The position numbers were made by a program, and so were the translations under genes. Positions 1 to 10,845 of a stretch of DNA of 64,000 nucleotides are shown here, piece after piece. This stretch comes from Malachius bipustulatus (taxonomy: Eukaryota > Arthropoda > Insecta > Coleoptera > Melyridae), in NCBI GenBank assembly GCA_910589415.1, contig OU342633.1, positions 37,330,210 to 37,394,209 of the forward strand, in the 5' to 3' direction. The number at the start of each line of letters is the position of its first letter. The first letter of the stretch is position 1. A model generated the notes under the pieces. The model did no database searches and was not told the DNA's origin. It saw nothing but the letters and a program-made list of their open reading frames with translations.

Positions 1-2064
1 TTCTTCTCGATAATGAGACTCAACGAACAACGACTCAGCCTCTTGTTCCTCATTAGAGCAAACCTCAACTGAAGGCACCTCCTCAACTCTCCAAAATGCC
101 TTAAGAGTCTCTTCAAGGGTCGAATCTACCGACGCAAAACAAGCTTGAACCTCGCCCGCAACCTTCGACGAAATGGTTCCCAAAAGAACCCAACCAAACG
201 TCGTGTTCATTGCGGCTGGACAGTTATCACTGCCCGACAAATAACCACCATGAACAATATTGGGAAAGATGTCAGCTCCTAGCAAAACATCGACAGAACC
301 AGGCGTGTACCAATTAGGATCCGCTAACTTCAAATTATCAAGCGCCTTCGATGGCGAAATGTCAACACTGGGAAGTTTTCCACAAATATTGGGCAAGACC
401 AAAGTACTTACTTTAAAAGTAGGTGATGGTACCCCAACGGGACGAATAATGCAATCAGATGATCCCTGGGCCGATCCCAAGGTCACGTGACCCAAACAAG
501 AAATAGGTGTTGATGATCGATTCAAGTGCAAGCCCAAACGCTTGCGGCACCGATCAGTAATAAAAGACGACTGACTGCCAGAGTCAATTAAAGAACGAAC
601 CACTTGATAGTTGCCCCACTTGTCTTGAACTTCAATACATGCGGTTGCTAAAAGAACCGTAGTATTGCTACGAGAACGAGAACGAACATCCTGAAAGGAT
701 GGGAGAGAAGACATGGCAACCGTGGATGCGACTGGAGGCGGCTCAACTCGATGAGAAGCTGCTCCATCCGAATTACTAAGTTTAACGAAATGTAATAAAG
801 AGTGGTGCCGACCTGCACACTCCTTACACGAATGAGAAGAGGGGCACTGCTTCACCAAGTGTGAAGGGCCAAAACAATTTAGGCACAAGCGCGCTGCCTT
901 CACAGCCTCAAAACGCTTGCGCGGGTCCAACTTCAAAAAAGAACGACAATTCGAGATCGGGTGTTCTCCATTACAATGGAAGCACGACTGCTTCGATGAA
1001 GACGCACTCGACGTTGACAAAAATGCATGTGAATTCCTCGATTCCACTTTTCCACCAGACTTGACGCTACTCCGCTTACCAACGACTGCAGACGGAGATA
1101 GGTCATTCCCCAAAGATGATTCTAATGCACGACACTGTGACGACAAAAACTTGTGCAAATCCTGATATGATGGAAACTCTTCAGATGCAAATTGGAGTTC
1201 GAAACGCTTTCGAGTAGCGTTATCCAATTTCTGTAGCAACCAGTTGAACAAAGTGAAATCCCAGAGAGAGACGCCTGAGACCTGACCCAAAGCTGTAATA
1301 TTTTCTGAAAAGGTATTCAACAATTCACGAAGCGATTGTGAGGAATCAGAATCCGTTATTTTGGGAGCATTACAAATCGCCTGCCAATAACACGTCGCAA
1401 GTACTCGCTCATTCTGATACCTTTGGACAAGAGTATCGAAAGCTATCACATAATTGTCATCTGTCAGTGGTAAATGTTTGACAAGGGTAAGAGGTTCCTT
1501 TGACAAAGTCGAAACTAAATACTGGAACTTCTCAATTGGAGCTAACGAATCATTCGAATGAATCAAAGTCCTAAACAAATCATAATAAACCGACCACATC
1601 CTCAACGAACCATCAAAAGTAGGTATACCGATACGAGGCAATTTCACATGTGAACTTGCAGAGGGGGGTAGCGCGGGAGCACCAGACTGTCGACTATTTA
1701 ACGATTCACTCGAACCATGACGTGATTTCACCACCGTATCCTGAGTCGATTCCAACGACAATTGAACCGCTCTAATCTGAAAATAAACCGAATCAACTTC
1801 GATAAGTAGTCCCGAGTATGATTTCCAAATCTCCGATGACACATCTACGACCAAAGCACTCTTATCTGCCGACTCAACCGTAATCAGGATATTTCTATCA
1901 ACCTCCTGCACCTGATTGTACAAATCTGAAGCGCTGTCGCATGCAGCCAGGACAATAAAACGCGACTTTTCATCAATGGGTGCTGAAACTACTGTCAGAA
2001 TCGAGTTCAAACGAGTCAAAAACTTCGAAACAGAAGCGTTTGCTCCGACCAAAGTGTTGGACAT
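1..2064 (-). CDS. BEL/Pao LTR-retrotransposon gag-pol polyprotein, 3' part cut by window edge
   Basis: The reverse strand is open from ATG at 2064 to base 1, 688 codons without a stop, so the polyprotein continues outside the window. Visible in order: an N-terminal helical Gag region; a DUF1759-type Gag domain from about residue 140 to 290, starting LPRIGIPTFDGS; zinc knuckles CX2CX3HX4C at C361-C373, then a CX2CX4HX4C and a CX2CX3HX4H; a retropepsin-like aspartic protease with active-site LIDSGSQSSF (D494); and the conserved post-protease block LLGADIFP near residue 595 followed by NTTFGWVLLG. This order (Gag, knuckles, protease in one frame) is characteristic of BEL/Pao elements. Reverse transcriptase, RNase H and integrase would lie beyond the edge. 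The ATG is the first in frame after the leader. The lack of any stop or frameshift suggests a young copy. Family assignment is by motif recognition, not by search. Confidence 0.9.
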   Translation of the reverse strand, partial: MSNTLVGANASVSKFLTRLNSILTVVSAPIDEKSRFIVLAACDSASDLYNQVQEVDRNILITVESADKSALVVDVSSEIWKSYSGLLIEVDSVYFQIRAVQLSLESTQDTVVKSRHGSSESLNSRQSGAPALPPSASSHVKLPRIGIPTFDGSLRMWSVYYDLFRTLIHSNDSLAPIEKFQYLVSTLSKEPLTLVKHLPLTDDNYVIAFDTLVQRYQNERVLATCYWQAICNAPKITDSDSSQSLRELLNTFSENITALGQVSGVSLWDFTLFNWLLQKLDNATRKRFELQFASEEFPSYQDLHKFLSSQCRALESSLGNDLSPSAVVGKRSSVKSGGKVESRNSHAFLSTSSASSSKQSCFHCNGEHPISNCRSFLKLDPRKRFEAVKAARLCLNCFGPSHLVKQCPSSHSCKECAGRHHSLLHFVKLSNSDGAASHRVEPPPVASTVAMSSLPSFQDVRSRSRSNTTVLLATACIEVQDKWGNYQVVRSLIDSGSQSSFITDRCRKRLGLHLNRSSTPISCLGHVTLGSAQGSSDCIIRPVGVPSPTFKVSTLVLPNICGKLPSVDISPSKALDNLKLADPNWYTPGSVDVLLGADIFPNIVHGGYLSGSDNCPAAMNTTFGWVLLGTISSKVAGEVQACFASVDSTLEETLKAFWRVEEVPSVEVCSNEEQEAESLFVESHYREE

Positions 2065-2100
2065 TTTGCTAAAGAGTATCAACAAAACACTAAAGCAATA

Positions 2101-2524
2101 AACGAATAAGGGTTATTTTTTACACCTGTAAAAAATACAACGACAACGAAATACGAACAATAACTAAAAATAAGTACCTAACCAAGTGAAGGTTACTTAT
2201 TTAAAAACGAGTTGAAAATAAATTGACTTTGAAATTCACCAAAAAACAATACTTGAGATACCGAGTGTACCCAGTAGGTATACCGTGAATACAAAAATCA
2301 ATATTTTCCCTGTAACAACGAAAAAGGGTTATTCGTTAAAAACCTGTAAAAATACAACAACAACGAACGATGAGCAATACCAAAAATAAGTACCTAACCA
2401 AGTGAAAGTTACTTATTTAATATCGAGTTGAAAATAAATTATTGAATTCGAATTCACCAAAAACAATACTTAAGATACCGAGTGTACCCAGTATACCGTG
2501 AATACAAAATCAATATTCTGCCCT
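2101..2524 (-). repeat. Direct tandem duplication in the BEL/Pao 5' leader
   Basis: Two adjacent diverged copies of a roughly 210-bp unit lie just upstream of the gag ATG: 2101-2316 and 2317-2524. Each begins AACGAAWAAGGGTTATT, passes through AAATAAGTACCTAACCAAGTG and ends with an ACCGAGTGTACCCAGTA...TACCGTGAATAC block. They differ by small indels and substitutions. Position directly before gag suggests a duplicated untranslated leader, possibly including part of the 5' LTR. I could not locate a clean LTR boundary or primer-binding site here. Confidence 0.8.
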
Positions 2525-3365
2525 GCGAATTCAGAGAGAAAATATTTCAACTATTACAGAGGTTTTTAAAACGAACACCTGCAACGAACGAAGAAGTGGA
2601 GTGAGGTAGAATGGAGTAAAATAGTGGAATGGGTGAAAATGCCGTCTGGCGTCCTTTGGATCGACTATTTCGAATCCTTTGACCTACAAACAGGCTACCT
2701 TAACACAGTGAGTGAGAAACTAATTTCAAACAAATGATGCAACCAATTAATGAACTATATTTCCACGAGCTTTCCTATCCGACTACGGAGGGACCAAAAA
2801 AATGTTAACTCCGCGTCAAAGAGCAACACGAAATATTAACGACGCGATTCGATCCTGAAAGGGGCTAAATTAATGCGGCTCGATGCCGCGATGGTAATGA
2901 CAAATCGCCACGGTGACAGGATCGAAATTTAGGGAAGGACCAGGCTATAATTGCCAATGATTGACAGGAACACAATTAATTAATAATTATCGAAATTACT
3001 GACCTTGTGTCTTGTCCGACTAAAGGGGCACTTGTTTTAATTTGCGAGATGTTGTAACTATTATTATTGTTCACTCTGCTTCACTATGTAGGTACCCACG
3101 ATTGTTCCACTACTTTATACCGCTTCCTTATTTCATTAAGGAACTAGGTATCCCGTTCTCGTAACACCAGCATCGACGAGTCTGGTACGAACGGCACTCT
3201 TGGTCGAGCTCTCTCCTCTCTCGATGTTAAACCTCGACTCTTCTCTCTATGTGTGGTCCTGTCCGGTCAGGTGTCCTTTTCCTTCGTCCCGATGTGTAAA
3301 GGGATAGGAAGGGGTAGGAAACGGTGGTGTCTTAGAGAATACGAATCGATTATTCACCAAGGACG
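2525..3365. other. No gene or clear repeat recognised
   Basis: Presumably contains the rest of the 5' end of the BEL/Pao element and its insertion point. No LTR pair, primer-binding site or target duplication could be picked out. Short open frames here show no recognisable motif. Confidence 0.4.
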
Positions 3366-4035
3366 TAACACTTTCTGTAATGAGAATCAAAAGAGTGTTA
3401 TATTTTTTTTATTACAACACGGTCTTATAATAAAACAGAGAGTCAAGATTAAAGCGGCTATGGTAGAACAATTATTAAGTAGGTATACTTGATTTGTTGA
3501 ATAATGCAAAAGTTAATTTCATGAGGGAACATGTGTAGAATAAAATTCACAAACCTGTTATTATCTAAAAGAGTGGCACACGCAATATTATGTATTTGTT
3601 TAATAATTTCCAATAAATTGCATCATAGTAGTTACTGATTTATTATTTATTGATTTGGATACTGACAGACGATGTCATTATTATTGACGCTTATTGTTGA
3701 CTGAAATATTTAATTATTATTAAACATCAGGATTTGAAACATCTAATAGGTACCTATTCCTATTGTTCAGATTCCCAGTTTTACTTTTTATTAGTTCAGT
3801 GCGTCATATTATTGGTTTGCATAACTGATGTGTTGTGTCCGCCATTCCAATCACCTTCTAGCAGTCTCAGTTCTTTGGACGGTAGGTATAGTAGGTATAG
3901 TACTTCCTGATGTTTTATATTCGCAGGTTGAAAAATTGTAATCTGTGTATTATGCTAAAAATCTTAAAATTGAATATTTTCATTGTTATTAGGTTAGGTT
4001 AGGTAGAAGCTAAAATTATTTTAATATTATTAGAT
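3366..4035 (+). repeat. Diverged single-arm copy of the foldback family at 13969-15975
   Basis: From TTTCTGTAATGAGAATC through TATTACAACACGGTCTT, TGGTAGAACAATTA, ATGCAAAAGTTAAT and CTGATGTTTTATATTCG, this segment follows the loop edge and right arm of the 2-kb foldback element in the same order and strand, with indels. It lacks the complementary arm, so it is a solo-arm relic. It contains a short TTAGG-like run near 3990 that is only three units long. Confidence 0.75.
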
Positions 4036-4047
4036 ACTATAACATGG

Positions 4048-4712
4048 ATCCGCAAATGCACCGTTTTTGAGATACAGGGTGTCAAAGAAAGACTTTCTTT
4101 CGAGTTTTTTGAAGATATCTCGGGAACCGTTTGAGATACAGCAATCAGCTTTTGCGCATGTCATAGATAACCCATATTAGCTACCTTTGTGCAAAGTAAA
4201 TAATTTTTTTCCATCTGCCATTGGGAGAGATTTTAGGATTGAGCGAAGTGTTTTGCCCTTCATTTTTCGGCACATATTTTGAACCATCCAAGCGAGTTTT
4301 TCATCTTAAATGGTCGCTTTCCTCGAAAACGGTTCATGTTAGCAATTATGACAAAAGTACTTTTTTCTTTTCTGTACAAAATATCGGGGTCCAAAATGTC
4401 AATTTTACCAGCGCCGTAGAATTTAGGTACTAAAAACCTAACGCAACCTCAAAATCTTCGTTATTCGCAATTGAAAACAAACTAAGTTTTCCATAAAAAA
4501 AATGGATAATAACAATAGTAAAATTGTGTACAAAAAGTGAGTTCTGTACCTCAAACGGTTCCCGAGATATTATAAAAAAAAACTGAAAAGAAAATGATTT
4601 CTTCAACATCCTGTACTTATCTCAAAAACGGAACCTTTGCTAATTAGAAACTTTTTCTCTTAGAATGAGCCAAGGAATCACTTAAAAATTTTCGCACTTG
4701 CTTAGGATAGCC
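4048..4712. mobile_element. TIR element of the 'CCGTTTTTGAGATACAGGGTG' family, copy 1
   Basis: The left end (GCACCGTTTTTGAGATACAGGG, then GATATCTCGGGAACCGTTTGAG) is mirrored at the right end by CTCAAACGGTTCCCGAGATAT and ATCTCAAAAACGGAACC. The interior has GTTTTGCCCTTCATTTTTCGG and CCTCGAAAACGG blocks that recur at 49.4, 58.2 and 59.3 kb. No transposase motif was seen, so it is probably a non-autonomous MITE. The exact outer ends are approximate. Confidence 0.75.
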
Positions 4713-4877
4713 CCTGTATTATAGACTACGGAAAAACAGCCCGGAATCACTTATGATTTCAGTAAATGGTAGGCACTGTTTTTTTGTAGCCACCATGACA
4801 TTATTAACATTTTCGCAAATCATGTGATTAATTTATACAACGAGAGTAAAAATTCCGGAATAAGTTCAATAAAATTA

Positions 4878-5324
4878 ATAATGCTTTCTGAACGACACAT
4901 TTACTCTAATAGTATGGTGAAGACAGAGACATCGATGTTTCAATTGTCATTTCCATCTCATCAGTCTGTCACATCACCACCACTAGAGAAGTGTGCCGAT
5001 CAGAAAGAAAATCAAAAGCTATAAGCAAAATGATTTGTCGGAAACATATTGGTAGTGAAAAATTGCAGATTTCTCTTGGAGAATCTCTGATTGACATATT
5101 GAAAGTTGTATACTTTTCAGTTGTCAGATGGCATTTGCCTTGCAAGTCACTATGTTTCCGACAAATCATTTTGCTTATAGTTTTTGATTTTCTTTCTGAT
5201 CGGCACACTTCTCTAGTGGTGGTGATGTGACAGACTGATGAGATGGAAATGACCATTGAAACATCGATGTCTCTGTCTTCACCATACTATTAGAGTAAAT
5301 GTGTCGTTCAGAAAGCATTATTGT
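4878..5324. mobile_element. Near-perfect hairpin MITE, about 175-bp arms
   Basis: The left arm (about 4878-5050, beginning AATGCTTTCTGAACGACACA and ending GATTTGTCGGAAACATA) is an almost exact reverse complement of the right arm (about 5150-5324). About 100 bp separates them. Short open frames on both strands mirror one another because of the palindrome and are not genes. The very low divergence between the arms implies recent formation or gene conversion. Confidence 0.9.
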
Positions 5325-5430
5325 TTTTCAACAATCGAATTGCTGTAATTGATATAATAATTTATTATTATTCAATTTGTTTCATTCAATAAAATTACAA
5401 TAAGCGCCATTTGAGCCAAATTAAAATATT

Positions 5431-5763
5431 GTTGCGAGTCTCACAACTATAAAATCACCATACCAAAGTCTGCAAATGTCTTTATTCCCCAACACAAATA
5501 CAACTTATAAACTTATAACCTCTAAATCGAAATAATCAATAAACAGCTGTCCTCTTGTCTCCACTCACAGATATAACACCACTGGCTATTAATACTGCCT
5601 TTTTCTTATTCTTCAGACTTCACTTCCAAACATCCAAGTTACTACTACTGCTGCTAGAGCGCCGACAGTTCCGCTTTTATATCCCTGGCCCTGGCAACGT
5701 CAGATATTATAATTCGAGAAACCACTCTGGTAGTGTCCGTATGGTAGAATTAAATCATTATAC
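5431..5763 (-). mobile_element. Probable solo LTR, minus orientation
   Basis: Read on the minus strand there is a TATA box (GATATAAAAGCGG near 5683), a downstream GTCGGCGCTCTAGCAG transcription-start-like region, a polyadenylation signal AATAAAGACATTTGCAGAC near 5490, and an end ...GAGACTCGCAACA. A putative TG start lies at 5763. This order is that of an LTR (U3-R-U5). A related terminal segment occurs at 42665. No clear target duplication was seen, so the boundaries are tentative. Confidence 0.55.
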
Positions 5764-6564
5764 AAAAAATGCAAACAAGCAAATAAATGCGAAACTAGAA
5801 TTTTTGAGAAACAAACTGATAGATTTTTTCGAGAATGGTCTCGTTATAATGGTCTCTTTTTTTTCAAATTGTCACCTTTTTCACAACCCACACCCCTCAA
5901 ATTTCAGCTCCCTCAACTTATATTTTCAATGTGAAGGGGGGTTGTGTGACATGTCATTTAAAACGTAATTAAGCAAATTCTCTCTTTAGTTAACATTAAC
6001 ATTTGGATTTTGATAGTTAATTATATTTTTTCCTATAGCTTTATCGAAAATGTAAAATCCCAGCTATCATATCATTTAGAGCGTTTCTACAAGATACGGT
6101 TTCGACGCGTTTTGCCGCATTCTTTAATTCACCACGAGTTAAGTCGGACCCCTCTTCAGATTTGAAATTTTCAAAGGGGTAACTTGATGTAACTTGAAAT
6201 ATAACTTGATGTTCGAAGAGAGTCACGATCTCCTTTTATTGAGTTATTCCCGAATTTTTATTCTCACTAAACAAAAATAACTCTATCAATTGAAAGGCCT
6301 TTAAAAGTAATTATTATCTATAAAACAGAACGTCAGCTGGTTAGCATTCTGATTAGTTTAGCAATTTTTTATAGTTCATGTGCAACACATTTGCGCAATT
6401 TAAATTAAAAATGCATACCAGGCGATTTAAATTTTATAACAGTAGTTGAGCGAGTACTAGTTGAGGTATCATAATATGGATAAATATTATATAATGATAA
6501 AATTAACTACATATATAAATATATAAATAGACAGTAGTTATACTCATACATTATTACACCCATT
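5764..6564. other. No gene recognised
   Basis: AT-rich sequence with isolated short frames. A frame on the minus strand at 6041-6226 has no recognisable motif. Nothing further can be supported. Confidence 0.4.
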
Positions 6565-6660
6565 TAATTTATCAAATATCGCTGTTTGCTGTCGGGTATT
6601 TTGAATCGAGGAAGGAAAAGAGAATGCAAGTGGATAAATTTATCGATAATTCTGCTTGTT
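6565..6660. repeat. Dispersed repeat shared with 47345-47440
   Basis: The stretch TCAAATATCGCTGTTTGCTG followed by GATAAATTTATCGATAATTCT recurs with minor changes at about 47345-47440. Flanks differ. This is probably a fragment of an unclassified interspersed element. Confidence 0.6.
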
Positions 6661-7669
6661 AATATGTTGCTAATATGACAATTGCTTGATTCCTTGGCAC
6701 TATATTTTTTTTCTTTTGTCTAAGTGTCTTTCTATCACTAAATGTCACAATTAATTTTATTATTTGGAAATATTTTGCATTGAAGAGAAAAGGCTAATCA
6801 TCGCCCTAATACCGGGGTTTTAACTCGGGTCTTTTCGAACTCTTGTTCGAAGTTTATAGTATACTTTATTCGATAGAATTGTCTCAATATATGAGATATA
6901 TTTAAAATCACTTGAGCAAATGCAAGTAAGTATTCGAGAACAACTAATACCACCATCTGATTAATATTAAATGTCCATTTTAATAAGTTAAAATGATTAT
7001 TTCCAAGACAATCAATCGAGCCCGATATAAATAACATTCAACACGCACGAAAGCATTTGGAATATGCGATTGTTTGCCTCCGCTGTGTTTCTAATAATAC
7101 CTCTGTATTTATAGATTTGAGGATCCAAATTAGTTATAGTTGAATAAAGCACAAACAACAGAATCATTTCGCTGAAAAACGACGTTCCATTACCATTACG
7201 TTAGAGTTTTACTAGAGCCATTCATGAGGCTTAATGTTTTGCGGTGAAACGCTTCTTCTGGGATGAAGATAAAAACTCGGATAAAAATGAGAAAAAAACA
7301 TGAAAACAATAATTAAAGTACCGGCGGCATTTCAAATCTATTAAGCTTGTTGCTTATTGCATTCTGAATGTTATTTGCTCAAGGTTGAAATACAATTATT
7401 ATTGTTGCAAAATTGCATTGTAAATATTTCAGTCTAACAATGAAATTTAACAACATAATATTGCCTTGTAAGGTTCACGTCAAACAGATGATTATTGTTT
7501 TTTTTTTTTTTATAATTATTACAAAAATTAAGAATCAAGGCTTCAAGAAACCTATTACATACAATACGAGATAACAGCAACAGCACTGAAGAATAATTAT
7601 TCTAGAACTGGAGGTTAGCTATAGCAGCATAGGACATCTGTTCTTCTTTTTTTATCTAGATTCTGATCG
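6661..7669. other. No gene recognised
   Basis: AT-rich. At 7630-7665 the string ACATCTGTTCTTC...TATCTAGATTCTGAT is the inverse of a string at about 11785-11810 (AGAATCTAGATAAACAAGAAGAACAGATG), so a small interspersed-repeat piece is present. Otherwise nothing is supported. Confidence 0.4.
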
Positions 7670-7671
7670 AT

Positions 7672-7909
7672 CCGATCGCATACTTAGGTATATGACATTT
7701 TTTTCGACATCGATGACATGTTGCGAACACATCATGACATTAAAAATGTCACCTTGGAAGCAAGCAGTATCGTGAGACATTTCTGGGGGACAAGTGTCTC
7801 TTCATGTCTCAGCGTGTCTGCTTGGTATGTGTGAATCCTCATGTTGTAAATGGAGCAACATGTCGTCGACACGTCGAAAACAAAATGTCGTAGAAGTACG
7901 CGACCGGCC
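7672..7909. mobile_element. Small MITE with imperfect terminal inverted repeats
   Basis: The left end CCGATCGCATACTTAGGTA then GACATTTTTTTCGACATCG and ATGACATGTTGCGA pairs with the right end, which read in reverse complement is CCGGTCGCGTACTTCTA, GACATTTTGTTTTCGACG, ACGACATGTTGCT. The element is about 240 bp. A minus-strand frame across it (7732-7953) is explained by the inverted repeat and has no protein features. Confidence 0.7.
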
Positions 7910-8515
7910 CAAACAGTCCCCGATTTTGTGTGCCATTGAACTCGAATGGACATTCTGACTGTGTTTACTTAGGATTTATGGTAGATAGATACCTACCCTA
8001 TTCAGATTATTGGTCACTTTTATTACTATCATTAATTAATTAAAGCCTTGTAATTATTTTTTTATATTCCTTTTCAGCGATTTTGATTTTATTAAATGAA
8101 TTCTAGCGATTTATTGAAAAAATATTTATTTTGGTTACTTTACTACCAAATTACAGGTTTTTATCGGTTGTGGCCTAACGAAAAAAAATAATAATCTGAT
8201 TATGCATTCTATGGATCTATAGGTATTAATTACATGAACCATTTTCCCTCAAGTTTCATTCAAGTTTAGGTAATTTTTTTATTTTCAAAATTAACAAATT
8301 CTACTGATTAAGATACAAGACAGTTGAATGGCGTGTCAGTTGATTTGTCATATTCCAGACATTCGGAAACGTTCAGCTACAACGTCCCTGTCGTCACCAG
8401 TCGACATATAAATAAATAAAGTCTTTATGCTCTTCTCGATTCAGTTTAATAGCAGCAATTGTAGCATTTTCCATGTAGTTTTCGAAAATAGCACCAAACG
8501 TTGAAGAAAATCCAT

Positions 8516-8641
8516 ACAGGGTGAACTTTTGACAAAACCGAAAGAGACCAGAAAAATTAAGTAGGTACGGCCCTGCAGTTTTCGGATCGACGAAAGGTGC
8601 AGTATCAAAATATCGGCAAAATACATTAATCACCCTATGTA
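8516..8641. repeat. Very small element with CAGGGTGA-type ends
   Basis: ACAGGGTGAACTTTTG at the left is opposed by AATCACCCTATGT at the right, the end type typical of short TA-flanked insect MITEs. An 83-residue minus-strand frame (8394-8645) spans it but its sequence gives no recognisable protein. The rest of 7910-8700 shows nothing else. Confidence 0.4.
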
Positions 8642-8739
8642 ACATCGAAACGAAGGGCCTCAGGAAAATTTCAAAACCAGATCCTGAATCGCTTTGAAAA
8701 ACTACACCTACCCTTAAGCCATGTCGGTCTGCTAATGAA

Positions 8740-9016
8740 GCACCATAAGAGATGTGTATTATCGTCGCAGCGAGGGAATAGAGGAAGCTATTAGAGGAAG
8801 TTCAGTTGGAAAGTACAGAAAGTACAAGCGATTGTGCATGAGTAAAAGAGAAGAGTTTATTACTGTGAGTGGAGAATTTGTAGACGGATAGGATAGACAG
8901 ATTGAAGAACTTGTGACAGTGACAGTAAGAACAACAAGTAGAAGTTTATGTAGAGGTTATTGTAAAGTAAATAAAGAAACTGAAGTTAATTATTACTATA
9001 AATCATAGACCCTACA
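8740..9016 (+). mobile_element. LTR-like fragment, plus orientation
   Basis: It contains GAGGAAGCTATTAGAGGAAG, the inverse of the CTTCCTCTAATAGCTTCC block seen in minus-strand LTR pieces at 21160 and 59180. A G/A-rich transcribed-type region follows, then a polyadenylation signal (AAATAAAGAAACTG near 8970) and an end near CCCTACAAAACA. The order fits R-U5 of an LTR; the U3 start is not resolved. Confidence 0.5.
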
Positions 9017-9429
9017 AAACAACCCCCCCAAACCTGCAAACAATCAAGATGATAATAAATTAATGCAAGGAAGACTCACCTCCGAGTGGCTCAATCACCG
9101 AGCCCCCTAAATAAGTCCAAATTGTTTTTAAATGGAGCATTTGGAGCATTTGGAACGGACACCATGCACCTCTTGAGAGTGAGACAGACATTCCAACCAT
9201 CGAAATTGGGTAAAAAGAGCTGCCTAGCGACTGTCTTTGAATTTCTCTCCTTTCTCTTGAGACATTGAGACTGTGCCCTTGCAGACCCGATTAGTAATAG
9301 GAGAAGAGATGAGATAAGTTAACCCCAAACCATTGAGAATAATGGAAAATAAGACTTCCAGCCTATATCCTCATAGCAAGGGCTGAAGACACTAAAAGAA
9401 AACGGACGTCTAGTCGCCCTTCTCTGGAT
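9017..9429. other. No gene recognised
   Basis: This segment follows the LTR-like piece and may be leader or interior remnant of the same element. No primer-binding site or coding domain is visible. Confidence 0.35.
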
Positions 9430-10652
9430 GACCCAAGTCAAGTTAGCCACGCTTCGGCCAGCCACGCTTTCGGCCAGGGAGAGGGCTTCGATTAATTTCC
9501 AGCAATTTTTTGTTTCGTTTGTTAAGTCCGTGGCCGAAAGTGTGGCAGGTCATTACTACAAACTTTCGGACTTTTCCGAGCAAAATTTCAGCAAAAATGA
9601 ATTTTTTCAGATTTTAAATTTAGTGGCCGAAAGTGTGGGTGGCCATTATTATAAAATTTCAGACTTCTTCAGCAAATTTCCAGCAAAAATATGTTTTTTC
9701 AGTCCGTGACTGAAAGTGTCATGACTAAGTCCATGATTATAAAATTTCTGACTTCTTTTATCCAATTTTCAGTCTCAGTTTATAAAGTTCGTGGCTGAAA
9801 GCGTGGCTGGCCATTACTACAAAATTTCGGACTTTTCTGAGCAAAATTTCAGCAAAAATTAATTTTTCAGTTTTTAAATTTAGTGGCCCAAAGTGTGGCT
9901 GGCCGTTATTATAAAATTTCAGACTTCTTCCGCAAATTTCCAGCAAAAATTTGTTTTTTCAGTTTTTTCAGTCCGTGACTGAAAGTGTGGCTGGCCATTA
10001 CTACAAAATTTCGGACTTTTCTGAGCAAAATTTCAGCAAAAATGAATTTTTCAGTTTTTAAATTCAGTGGCCGAAACTGTGGCTGGCCGTTATTATAAAA
10101 TTTCAGACTTCTTCAGCAAATTTTCAGCAAAAATGATTTTTTCAGTTTATAAAGGTCATGATTGAAAGCGTGACAGGTCATTTATTATAAAATTTCAGAC
10201 TTTTTTCAAAAAAAATTCAGCAAAAATATGTTTTTTCAGTCCGTGATTGAAAGTGTGGCTGTCCATGATTATAAAATTTCTGACTTTTTTATCAAATTTT
10301 CAGCAAAAATGATTTTCTCAGTTTATAAAGTTCTTGGCCGAAAGTGTGGTCCGTAGCCGAAAGTGTGGCTAGCCATTATTACTCGCATTATTATAAAAAC
10401 TCGAACTTTCCTTGAAAAAAACTTCACCAAAAATGTTTCTTTTCGGTTTAGTAAGTCGTGGCCGAAAGCGTGGCTGGCCGTGACGTTTCAATAATTAAGA
10501 TTTTTTCAGTTTACGGTGGTTTTTATTGGGTGAACAAACCAAATATTTTCCATTTAAGCCGTGAACAACGAAAACAAAAATTTGTTGAAAATTATTCGTC
10601 CCTCTTCCTTGTCGAAAGGTGGCTGGCCGAAGCGTGGCTAACTTGAATTGGG
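9430..10652. mobile_element. TIR element containing a tandem array of about 90-bp monomers
   Basis: Terminal inverted repeats of about 90 bp bound the element. The left one begins ACCCAAGTCAAGTTAGCCAC, then GCTTCGGCCAGCCACGCTTTC. The right one ends GGTGGCTGGCCGAAGCGTGG, then CTAACTTGAATTGGGT. The homology continues inward through a GGAAGAGGG/AGGGAGAGGG block. Between them lie about eleven tandem monomers starting GTGGCCGAAAGTGTGGCTGG at roughly 9530, 9622, 9706, 9791, 9882, 9976, 10067, 10158, 10242, 10335 and 10459. Alternate monomers resemble each other more closely (ATTACTACAAAATTTCGGAC versus ATTATAAAATTTCAGAC), giving a dimeric period near 180 bp. The monomer start resembles the inner TIR sequence. 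Short open frames inside are repeats, not genes. Confidence 0.85.
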
Positions 10653-10845
10653 TTCTGAATGGAATTAATTTTCCAAGGGGACCAGAAGGGACCGGCATAC
10701 CCATAAGAACAGGTCATAAATCTGGAATAACCTAACGAAGATGCATTGAGAACATTTGGGCAAACTCTTGTCCAATACGAATAGTCTCTACTCTACCTAC
10801 GGCAGAAACTCTTATACTTCCATCAATGAAGAACAAAACACTTAC

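Noticed and set aside
260..2101. Plus-strand frames over the left end
   Set aside because: Antisense to the 688-codon BEL/Pao frame, which carries the recognisable domains.
3985..4005. TTAGG-like run suggesting telomeric repeat
   Set aside because: Only about three units inside the foldback-family arm; far too short to be telomeric.
4969..5256. 95-codon minus frame and 79-codon plus frame
   Set aside because: They mirror each other because the locus is a near-perfect palindrome; no protein features.
9428..9946. Open frames of 60-93 codons in the tandem array
   Set aside because: They are translations of the ~90-bp monomers and change frame freely between monomers.
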